A stretch of DNA of 64,000 bases from Algoriphagus sp. (GTDB taxonomy: Bacteria; Bacteroidota; Bacteroidia; Cytophagales; Cyclobacteriaceae). Every line of letters starts with the position of its first letter. The stretch's first letter is position 1. Location: assembly GCA_029945945.1 (NCBI GenBank), contig JAQSDM010000010.1:88193-152192 (forward strand). The letters run 5' to 3'. Below the pieces are notes generated by a model that ran no database searches, was not told the origin of the DNA, and saw only the letters and a list, made by a program, of their open reading frames with translations. This document shows, piece by piece, positions 9,397-16,768 of the stretch. The position numbers were made by a program, and so were the translations under genes.

Positions 9397-9750
9397 ATGC
9401 AGGAAACATGGAATTTTGAAATTGGGCAAGACAAAGACTTGAACTCTGAGAAAGTAATCAAGGATTTGATTCTCTCGAAAGAGAAAGATCTGGGAATTTT
9501 CCTTTCCTACTATTTCAAGAAAGAAGGCGCGATAGCAGAAAAAGTGACTCTGGGTTCTGAAATCTCATTTTTAACGGAACAAACCGGAAAATTCAAACTT
9601 GAATTTGATTTGGTTCATTTTAATGCATGTCTCGCAATCAATGAGCAAAAGCGTGATCTCATAGAAATCAGTTTTGAATTTGATTCAGACTTTAAAAACC
9701 TAACTCTGATTGGGCCTTATTGGCCGGAGCGAGGAATGGATGAAATTTAG
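9397..9750 (+). CDS. Hypothetical protein (117 aa)
   Basis: No recognised family. It is acidic, with alternating hydrophobic stretches that suggest beta strands (FKLEFDLVHFNACLAI, LIEISFEFD). It has no signal peptide or membrane helix. It is divergent from the cysteine desulfurase gene (88-base gap) and followed by a separate promoter for glnS, so it is probably a single-gene unit. Confidence 0.6.
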   Translation: MQETWNFEIGQDKDLNSEKVIKDLILSKEKDLGIFLSYYFKKEGAIAEKVTLGSEISFLTEQTGKFKLEFDLVHFNACLAINEQKRDLIEISFEFDSDFKNLTLIGPYWPERGMDEI

Positions 9751-9817
9751 ATTTTAAATCCAAGATGCAAGACACAAGATTTGCAATAAAGGGATTGTAT
9801 AGCTCATTGCATTTGGG

Positions 9818-9847
9818 TTGCAATTTCTTTCAATTGAAGTATTTTTG
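9818..9847 (+). promoter_or_regulatory. Promoter of glnS (Bacteroidota consensus)
   Basis: TTG at 9818-9820, a 19-base spacer, and TATTTTTG at 9840-9847, a perfect TAnnTTTG -7 element. Transcription would start near 9854, about 11 bases before the glnS ATG. Confidence 0.6.
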
Positions 9848-9864
9848 GGCCACTATTAAGTCTT

Positions 9865-11901
9865 ATGAAAGAATCTGCAGAATCTCTTAATTTTATTGAG
9901 CATATCATCGAAGAAGACCTAACCAATGGCTTTCCTTCAGAAAAGCTCAGGTTTCGTTTTCCTCCCGAACCAAACGGTTACCTTCATATCGGTCATGCGG
10001 CGTCTATTTGCCTGAATTTTGGCTTAGGTGAAAAGTATAATGCACCTGTCAATCTTCGATTCGATGACACCAATCCAGCCAAAGAGGAGCAAGAATACGT
10101 GGACGCCATCAAGCGGGATATCGCGTGGTTAGGCTTCAAGTGGGCAAATGAGTGCTATTCTTCGGATTATTTTCAGCAACTCTATGATTGGGCAGTGATG
10201 TTGATCAAGGAAGGAAAAGCCTATGTAGATCAGCAAACCTCCGAACAAATTGCAGAGCAAAAAGGAACTCCTTCCACTTCAGGTACCCCAAGTCCATTTC
10301 GGGAAAGGCCAATTGACGAAAATCTTGAACTTTTCGAAAAAATGAAAAAAGGAGAATTTCCAGCAGGATCCTACCTGTTACGCGCTAAGATCGACATGGC
10401 CTCTCCAAATATGCACATGCGGGATCCTATTCTTTATCGGATTATCAATGCAGCTCACCACCGAACTGGAACGAATTGGTGCATCTATCCAATGTATGAT
10501 TGGGCGCATGGTGAGTCAGATTACATTGAGCAGGTCTCCCACTCGTTTTGTACACTTGAATTTAAAGCCCATCGTGAGCTTTATGATTGGTATTTGGATC
10601 AAGTTTATGACTCCAATCTGCTGCGGCCCAAACAGCGTGAGTTCGCCCGTCGAAATTTGAGTTACACCGTGATGAGTAAGCGGAAGTTACTTGAATTGGT
10701 GCAAAACAAAGTAGTAGTTGGTTGGGACGATCCTCGTATGCCTACCATTTCCGGTTTGAGAAGAAGAGGCTATACTTCCAGGTCGATTCGCAAATTCAGT
10801 GATTTGGCTGGTATAGCAAAGCGAGATAATGTAACCGATGTTTCTTTGCTGGAATTTTGTATCCGTGAAGATTTGAATAAAACCGCTACCCGCGTGATGG
10901 CGGTTTTGAATCCTGTCAAATTGGTCATCACCAACTTTCCGGAAGGAAAAGTTGAAATCCTTGAAATGGAAAACAATCCTGAGCAACCAGATTCAGGGAC
11001 ACACGAGGTGCCTTTTTCCAGAGAATTATATATCGAGCGGGAGGATTTCAAAGAAGATGGTGGTAAAAATTTCTTCCGCCTTTCTTTAGGAAATGAAGTT
11101 CGACTGAAAAGCGCGTATTTCATCAAAGGAGAGTCTGTTGTGAAGGATGATGTTGGAAATATTCTTGAAATTCACTGCACTTACGACCCTGATTCACGAT
11201 CCGGAAGCGGATCAGAGGCCAGTCAACGTAAGGTCAAAGGAACCCTTCATTGGGTTTCCATTTCACATGCTATCAAAGCTGAGGTTCGGGAGTATGATCG
11301 CTTGTTTTTAGAAGAAGCACCTGATTCGCATGAGGAGAAGAACTTCATGGAATTCTTGAATCCCAACTCTCTGACAATAATAAAAGAAGCCTATCTCGAG
11401 CCCTTTTTGGCTGATGCAATTTTGGATGATAAATACCAGTTCCAGCGATTGGGTTACTTTACACTTGATCAGGACTCTACGAAAAGTAATCTGGTATTTA
11501 ACAAAACTGTTGGTTTGAAAGACACTTGGGCCAAGCAAAACACGGAGGTTCAGGTTCAAAGTCAACCTAAGCCTCAAGCCCCTGCGCAACCTCAAGGTCA
11601 GCGGAAAGCCCTGAACGAAATTCAACAGATTAGTAAAAAGATTACGAATCTTTCCGGTGAAAAATTGGAAACAGCCTTGAATTCAATCAGGGAATATGCT
11701 GAAGATGTGACTTTCGAAGAATTGGAACCGCTTTTTGGAACTGCTGCAAAAAAGACAGGAACCCGAATCGGAGTAATCCTGACCTTGAATGTGATGTTGA
11801 AAAATGGACAGGCGAAAAATCAAGCTGTGATAGATTTCATTCAATCTTGCTTGACTGATGAAAATGATATTCTTCGATCAGAAGCGGAAAAATTAGCTTA
11901 A
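9865..11901 (+). CDS. glnS: Glutaminyl-tRNA synthetase with C-terminal extension
   Basis: Class I synthetase that charges tRNA-Gln. FPPEPNGYLHIGHA contains the HIGH motif (residues 41-44), and VMSKRKL near residue 269 is the KMSKS counterpart. The catalytic and two-barrel anticodon-binding regions fill about 555 residues. After them come a Gln/Pro-rich linker (QSQPKPQAPAQPQGQ) and about 90 mostly helical residues. Some bacterial GlnRS carry a YqeY domain here, but the motifs of YqeY are not evident, so the tail is left unassigned. It is monocistronic with its own promoter and terminator. Confidence 0.95.
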   Translation: MKESAESLNFIEHIIEEDLTNGFPSEKLRFRFPPEPNGYLHIGHAASICLNFGLGEKYNAPVNLRFDDTNPAKEEQEYVDAIKRDIAWLGFKWANECYSSDYFQQLYDWAVMLIKEGKAYVDQQTSEQIAEQKGTPSTSGTPSPFRERPIDENLELFEKMKKGEFPAGSYLLRAKIDMASPNMHMRDPILYRIINAAHHRTGTNWCIYPMYDWAHGESDYIEQVSHSFCTLEFKAHRELYDWYLDQVYDSNLLRPKQREFARRNLSYTVMSKRKLLELVQNKVVVGWDDPRMPTISGLRRRGYTSRSIRKFSDLAGIAKRDNVTDVSLLEFCIREDLNKTATRVMAVLNPVKLVITNFPEGKVEILEMENNPEQPDSGTHEVPFSRELYIEREDFKEDGGKNFFRLSLGNEVRLKSAYFIKGESVVKDDVGNILEIHCTYDPDSRSGSGSEASQRKVKGTLHWVSISHAIKAEVREYDRLFLEEAPDSHEEKNFMEFLNPNSLTIIKEAYLEPFLADAILDDKYQFQRLGYFTLDQDSTKSNLVFNKTVGLKDTWAKQNTEVQVQSQPKPQAPAQPQGQRKALNEIQQISKKITNLSGEKLETALNSIREYAEDVTFEELEPLFGTAAKKTGTRIGVILTLNVMLKNGQAKNQAVIDFIQSCLTDENDILRSEAEKLA

Positions 11902-11933
11902 AACCAGATTAGGCAACGGAGGGAATAATCAAG

Positions 11934-11972
11934 CCTGTCAAGTTTCAAATACTTGGCAGGTTTTATTTTTTT
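11934..11972 (+). terminator. Rho-independent terminator of glnS
   Basis: CCTGTCAAGT pairs with ACTTGGCAGG (one G-T wobble) around a 7-base loop, followed by TTTTATTTTTTT. Confidence 0.8.
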
Positions 11973-12084
11973 ATCATTTCCAAAAAAATCTGATTGTTGG
12001 GAATCTCTACCTTTTTGAACGTAACAGGTAGATGTCTTCCGCAAAATTCAACATCATTTCTCCAAGTTGGAAATATAAAAAAAT

Positions 12085-12122
12085 CAAAAAAAATGCCAAT
12101 GCATGATACATTGGCGTTTTTT
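12085..12122 (-). terminator. Terminator of the iorA-iorB transcript (possibly bidirectional)
   Basis: GCCAATG (12095-12101) pairs with CATTGGC (12109-12115). On the minus strand the stem is followed by a long T run; on the plus strand by GTTTTTT, so it may act both ways. It lies just after the iorB-type stop at 12139. Confidence 0.75.
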
Positions 12123-12138
12123 GGATTATGAAATTTGG

Positions 12139-14304
12139 TTATCCTCTCCTGATCTCAAGTTTAATATCAGAAAACTCTTTCTGCTCAATAAATGGCTGAC
12201 TTCTTAATCTTCTGCCGGTAGCTGAGAAAATTGCATTTGCGATGGCACCGCCTGTTGGTGGTAGCGCAGGTTCTCCCAAACCTGTCGGATCGAATCCGCT
12301 GTCAACGTAATGAACATCAATTTCAGGAACTTCTTTCATCCGGATTAAGCGATAGGAATCGAAGTTTTTCTGCTTTGGAACACCATTTTCAAATGTTAGA
12401 TTTCCATACATCGCATGGCCCATTCCGTCCACGATTCCGCCTCTTACCTGATGGTTTGCACCGGTTGGGTTCACTACCATACCGCAGTCGGTTACCGCAG
12501 TTACCTTTTTCAAAACAGGGCTTCCGCCTTCCATCGCTATATCAGCAACCTGAGCCACATAAGATCTGTGAGAGAAATACACGCTGAAGCCTTGTTTCAC
12601 ATCCGGATTTTTACCCCAGTTAGACTTCTCTGCAGCTGTTTTTACTACACCAATCATTCGATCTGCATCATATCCTAATTCTCCTCCAACCGGTGAAGTT
12701 TTAGCTTTTTGCAAGAGTTCAAGTCGGAATTGTACCGGATCTTTCTTTGCTGCCAAAGCCACTTCATCCATAAAGGATTGCTCAGCATACGCAAGGAAAT
12801 TGGTAATCGGCGCTCTCCATGCGTTGGTGGTAATGGTTGATTTATGTTCGATTGATTCAATCAAAACGTTTTCCACTGCTCCAGCCGGGAAGTTGTTTTC
12901 GCGTGTACAGTTTCCGGCGTTCATTCCAACACCGCGAAGTTTGTAACCAACCATATTTCCGGTTGCATCCAGAGCTGCTTCAAATCGATATCGAACTGCC
13001 GGTCTGTAAGCTCCGCCGGTCAATTCATCCTCTCTGCTCCAGGTTACTTTCACAGGAGCATTCATTGCTCTCGATACTTCAACAGCTTCTACTACATAAT
13101 CCGCTCGAAGTCTTCTTCCAAAGCCACCACCCAATCGGGTGATTTCTACGGTTACATTTTCCGGTGGAATTCCCAAAAGAGTAGCTGTTTCTTGTCTTGC
13201 CCGATCCGGAGTTTGTGTTGGGCCGATCAATTCAACTTTATCTCCTTTCACGTGAGCAAAGAAGTTTTCAGGCTCCATCGGTGAATGCGCCAGAAATGGA
13301 CACTGATATTCTGCAGAAACTACCTGGGCAGCGTTTTTAAAGGCTGAAGCAACATCACCATTTTCTCTTTTGATTTCAGCCTTGCCAGTAGCAAGCAATT
13401 CTTTAAAAATACGGTCGTGATCCGCAGAGCTTTCTACTGCTCCTTCAGGCTCATATTCTACTCTAATGAGTTTTTTAGCTTTCAACAAAGGCCAGGTAGA
13501 TGTTCCAACCACTGCCACGCTTGTTCCAAAAGTGATTACATCCTTCACTCCTGTTACTCCGCGGGCGGCGCTGTCATCCACCGATTTGATTTTCATTCCA
13601 AAAGGTGCTCTCTGAATCATTGCATGAAGCATTCCTTCTCTATAAAAATCAAGACCATACATCGGCTGACCTGTGTACATCTCCTTGGAATCAACATTTT
13701 TTACAGGAGTTCCGATGATTTTGAAATCCTTTTTGTCTTTCAAAGTCACTTCTTCAGGAGCAGTCATGGTGGAAGCCTCTGCGACAAATTCACCGAAATG
13801 ACCTTTTTTGCCGGTTCCTTCATGTGAAATGATCCCTTTTTCTACTTTTATTTCGCTAGCTGGCACATTCCAAGTTTTCGCGGCAGCAGCCACCAATACA
13901 AACTTGGCGGTTGCTCCGGCTTTTCTCAGCCTTTCCCAGCTATGGGGCATTGCTCCTGAGCCTCCGGTCAATTGACGATCGTATTTGGCGGGATCGAGAT
14001 TGGCCTGTACTACACGTACTTTTTCCCAGTCGGCTTCCAGCTCTTCAGCTACCACCATTGGAAACGAAGTTTTGATATTTTGGCCCAATTCAGGATTTGG
14101 TGAGTAGATCACCACATCTCCGGTTGGAGAAATCGACAGGTAACTGTTGAATGATTTAGCTTGGGAAAGAATCTCTTCTGTGCTGAGAACTTCCACTTTT
14201 GGAGAATCACAGCTGAACCAGTTGAACCCGATAAACAAACCTCCGGCGGTTGTGCTGGCGATTTTCAGAAAGTCTCTTCTGCTTGCTTTAGTCAGTGTGC
14301 TCAT
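12139..14304 (-). CDS. Molybdopterin-binding oxidoreductase, IorB/aldehyde oxidase large subunit type
   Basis: 721-aa large subunit of the xanthine dehydrogenase superfamily, in the isoquinoline 1-oxidoreductase beta-subunit branch. KASRRDFLKIASTTAGG at residues 6-22 is a Tat signal, so the holoenzyme should be exported with its cofactor. LGGGFGRRLRADYVVEA is the molybdopterin-contact loop of this branch, and LGEPALPPTGGAIANA near the C-terminus is where the catalytic Glu sits in the superfamily. It follows its 2Fe-2S partner after 2 bases. The real substrate, an N-heterocycle or aldehyde, cannot be read from the sequence. Confidence 0.9.
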   Translation of the reverse strand: MSTLTKASRRDFLKIASTTAGGLFIGFNWFSCDSPKVEVLSTEEILSQAKSFNSYLSISPTGDVVIYSPNPELGQNIKTSFPMVVAEELEADWEKVRVVQANLDPAKYDRQLTGGSGAMPHSWERLRKAGATAKFVLVAAAAKTWNVPASEIKVEKGIISHEGTGKKGHFGEFVAEASTMTAPEEVTLKDKKDFKIIGTPVKNVDSKEMYTGQPMYGLDFYREGMLHAMIQRAPFGMKIKSVDDSAARGVTGVKDVITFGTSVAVVGTSTWPLLKAKKLIRVEYEPEGAVESSADHDRIFKELLATGKAEIKRENGDVASAFKNAAQVVSAEYQCPFLAHSPMEPENFFAHVKGDKVELIGPTQTPDRARQETATLLGIPPENVTVEITRLGGGFGRRLRADYVVEAVEVSRAMNAPVKVTWSREDELTGGAYRPAVRYRFEAALDATGNMVGYKLRGVGMNAGNCTRENNFPAGAVENVLIESIEHKSTITTNAWRAPITNFLAYAEQSFMDEVALAAKKDPVQFRLELLQKAKTSPVGGELGYDADRMIGVVKTAAEKSNWGKNPDVKQGFSVYFSHRSYVAQVADIAMEGGSPVLKKVTAVTDCGMVVNPTGANHQVRGGIVDGMGHAMYGNLTFENGVPKQKNFDSYRLIRMKEVPEIDVHYVDSGFDPTGLGEPALPPTGGAIANAIFSATGRRLRSQPFIEQKEFSDIKLEIRRG

Positions 14305-14306
14305 GG

Positions 14307-14765
14307 TTATTTGGTTTTAGCTGCAAGCGCAACGGCTTCGCGGATTTTGTGATAAGTACCACAGCGACAAATATTTCTGTTCATCGCGTTATCAATCTCC
14401 TCCATGGTTGGATTGGAATTTTCATTCAAAAATGCAGCGGCATTCATGATCTGACCTGCCTGACAATAGCCACATTGCGCTACGTCAACTTCTGCCCACG
14501 CTTTTTGCACAGGATGATTTCCGTCTTCAGAAAGCCCTTCAATAGTGGTTACTTCAGCATTTCCAACACTGGAAACCGGAGTCACACAAGAGAAAGTCGA
14601 ATTTCCGTTCAAATGAACAGTACAAGCACCGCATTGCGCGATACCACATGAAAACTTGGTTCCTACAAGTCCCAAATGATCCCGAAGAACCCACAAAAGC
14701 GGGGTATCATCTTCGACATCAACAGTATGGGTTTTGCCGTTGATTTTCAGGTTAAAGTTGGCCAT
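14307..14765 (-). CDS. 2Fe-2S subunit of a molybdenum hydroxylase (IorA type)
   Basis: 152-aa small subunit with two 2Fe-2S centres. Plant-ferredoxin-type cysteines lie at 40, 45, 48 and 60 (CGIAQCGAC), and the second set at 98, 101, 133 and 135 (CGYC, CRC). It passes electrons from the molybdenum subunit to an acceptor. It has no signal of its own and is probably exported in complex with the Tat-tagged large subunit. No FAD subunit or cytochrome partner is seen nearby, which is normal for the two-subunit Ior type. Confidence 0.92.
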   Translation of the reverse strand: MANFNLKINGKTHTVDVEDDTPLLWVLRDHLGLVGTKFSCGIAQCGACTVHLNGNSTFSCVTPVSSVGNAEVTTIEGLSEDGNHPVQKAWAEVDVAQCGYCQAGQIMNAAAFLNENSNPTMEEIDNAMNRNICRCGTYHKIREAVALAAKTK

Positions 14766-14974
14766 GGATTTATTTATATGGTTTGATTTGAGGTTTAAGT
14801 TAAAGAAAAAGAGTGTTTTAACCGTTTTGAAAGCTGAATTTTTGCCAGAATTTGATGAATTGCTATTAGGGCATTTGAATGAATTGGAAACAGGCAGAAA
14901 TGAGCTTGTGTTTTCTAAAAGTCATATTTTGGTATATCTTTAATCTCTGTTTTTAATAACCAATCTAACCTATT

Positions 14975-16120
14975 ATGAAAAAAATCAATGCTGCAATCGT
15001 GGGCACCGGCTTTATCGGGCCGGCCCATTTGGAGGCACTTCGAAGAATCCCTAATGTAGAAGTAATTGCCCTTGTAGAAGTAAATCAGGCTTTAGCAGAC
15101 GAAAAAGCCAAAATCCTGGGCATTCCGAATGCCTATACTTTTGACGAGATGCTAAAGCAATCTGATATCGATGTAGTACATATTTGTACCCCTAATTTCC
15201 TTCATTTCTCTCAGGCAAAGGCAGTTTTATTGGCAGGAAAGCATGTGATCTGCGAGAAGCCGTTGGCAGTTAAAATCGAGGAAGCTGAAGAATTAGTGAA
15301 AATAGCCGCCGAGAAAGGTCTTGTAAACGCGGTTCACTTCAATCTGCGCTATTATCCGATGGTAAGACAGATGAAGACCATGCGTGAGAAAGGCGAATTG
15401 GGTGAGGTGTATTCTATCATGGGTTCATATCTACAGGATTGGCTGTTTTTGCAAACTGATTACAACTGGAGATTAGAGCCTGATAAATCAGGCGACAGCC
15501 GTGCAATTGCGGATATCGGATCCCACTTATTGGACATCACAGAATATGTGACAGGATTGAAAATCACTGAGGTGATGGCTGATTTTTCGACAGTTCACAA
15601 GACTCGATTGAAGCCTCTGAAAGCTATCGAAACATATTCAGGCAAGATGCTTGATATGTCCGATTATCAGGAGGTTCCGATCAATACAGAAGATCACGCA
15701 TCTGTTTTGCTTCGCTTCGATAATGGATCAAAAGGATCCATTACAGTGAGCCAGGTAAGTGCAGGAAGAAAGAATCGACTGAACATTGAGATCTCAGGAT
15801 CGAAATCCAATTTCGAATTCAACTCTGAGCGTCCTAATGAACTTTGGATCGGCAAAAGAGAAAAGGCGAATGAAAATTTGATGAAAGATCCTTCTTTGCT
15901 TTATCCTGAAGCTTCGGCATTAGTAAGCTTTCCAGGCGGACACAATGAAGGTTTCCCTGATACCTCCAAGCAGATGTTTAAAGAAGTTTACGCAGCTGTA
16001 ATCGAAGGGAAACAACCTTCAAATCCTTCCTATCCAACTTTTGCAAGTGGATTGAGAGAGTTAATTATTGGCGAACGAATCGTGGAAAGCCATAAAAAGC
16101 AGGCTTGGGTCAAAATTTAA
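14975..16120 (+). CDS. Gfo/Idh/MocA family oxidoreductase
   Basis: 381-aa NAD(P)-dependent sugar or cyclitol dehydrogenase. VGTGFIGPAHLEALRR is the Rossmann dinucleotide loop, and CEKPLAVKIEEA is the conserved catalytic-lysine motif (EKP). The C-terminal alpha/beta domain includes DIGSHLLD with the usual Asp and His. It has no signal peptide, unlike many Tat-exported members in this phylum. Substrate unknown. It stands alone, divergent from the IorA-type gene with a 209-base gap between them. Confidence 0.88.
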   Translation: MKKINAAIVGTGFIGPAHLEALRRIPNVEVIALVEVNQALADEKAKILGIPNAYTFDEMLKQSDIDVVHICTPNFLHFSQAKAVLLAGKHVICEKPLAVKIEEAEELVKIAAEKGLVNAVHFNLRYYPMVRQMKTMREKGELGEVYSIMGSYLQDWLFLQTDYNWRLEPDKSGDSRAIADIGSHLLDITEYVTGLKITEVMADFSTVHKTRLKPLKAIETYSGKMLDMSDYQEVPINTEDHASVLLRFDNGSKGSITVSQVSAGRKNRLNIEISGSKSNFEFNSERPNELWIGKREKANENLMKDPSLLYPEASALVSFPGGHNEGFPDTSKQMFKEVYAAVIEGKQPSNPSYPTFASGLRELIIGERIVESHKKQAWVKI

Positions 16121-16191
16121 CAACCTTTAAGCAGTGTTGTAAGTTTTAAATTTCGAACAAACCTTAAATTTCAAAAACAAAAACTTTAACA

Positions 16192-16707
16192 ATGAAAACA
16201 ATGAACTTGAAAAAAGCCCTGTTTGCATTTGCCTTGACAGCAATTGTAGGTTTTGCAGCTATTGCGCAAGAAAAAGCCAGCCCGGCCAAGAAAGCTGAAG
16301 GTACTGTAGCTGGCGCTAAGATTACTATCAGTTATAGCAGTCCTGCTGTAAAAGGCAGAACAGTCTGGGGAGATTTGGTCCCTTTGGGTCAGGTTTGGAG
16401 AGCAGGTGCAGATGATGCTACTACGTTCACCACTTCGAAAGATATTACAATTCAGGGACAGAAATTAGCAGCTGGTACTTACAGCTTCTTCATCATTCCT
16501 GGTGAAACTGCATCGACATTTATCTTCAACAAAGTGGCCAAGCAGTGGGGAGCTTTCAACTACGATGCAAAGCAAGATGCGTTGAGAGTGAGTGTTCCTT
16601 CTCAGCAAACTTCTACTATGGAAGAAAGATTGGTTTACGAAGTGAAGCCTGACAGTTTTGAGATTCGTTGGGAATATGCAAAGGCTGCTGCTAAAATCGG
16701 CGCTTAA
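16192..16707 (+). CDS. DUF2911 domain secreted protein
   Basis: 171 aa with an N-terminal signal peptide (LFAFALTAIVGFAAIAQE) and a DUF2911 domain recognised from the pattern SPAVKGRTVWGDLVPLGQ, VWRAGADDATTF and GTYSFFIIP. This family is common and abundant in Bacteroidota envelopes and has no established function. It has its own strong terminator and so is probably a single-gene transcript. Confidence 0.85.
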   Translation: MKTMNLKKALFAFALTAIVGFAAIAQEKASPAKKAEGTVAGAKITISYSSPAVKGRTVWGDLVPLGQVWRAGADDATTFTTSKDITIQGQKLAAGTYSFFIIPGETASTFIFNKVAKQWGAFNYDAKQDALRVSVPSQQTSTMEERLVYEVKPDSFEIRWEYAKAAAKIGA

Positions 16708-16728
16708 TACGTAATTCCTATTTATTTG

Positions 16729-16760
16729 AAGCCACGGGGAATTATCCTCGTGGCTTTTTT
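16729..16760 (+). terminator. Terminator after the DUF2911 gene
   Basis: AAGCCACG(GGG) pairs with CTCGTGGCTT across a short AT loop, followed by TTTTTT. Confidence 0.8.
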
Positions 16761-16768
16761 AGTTTTGC

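Noticed and set aside
11590..11901. YqeY domain in the C-terminal tail of GlnRS
   Set aside because: The position suits known GlnRS-YqeY fusions, but the conserved YqeY segments are not visible, so I leave the domain unassigned.
14764..14943. 59-codon open frame on the plus strand between the iorA-type gene and the Gfo/Idh/MocA gene
   Set aside because: It starts opposite the iorA-type start codon, has no recognisable family and fills exactly the space where the two divergent promoters must lie. I treat it as a chance frame.
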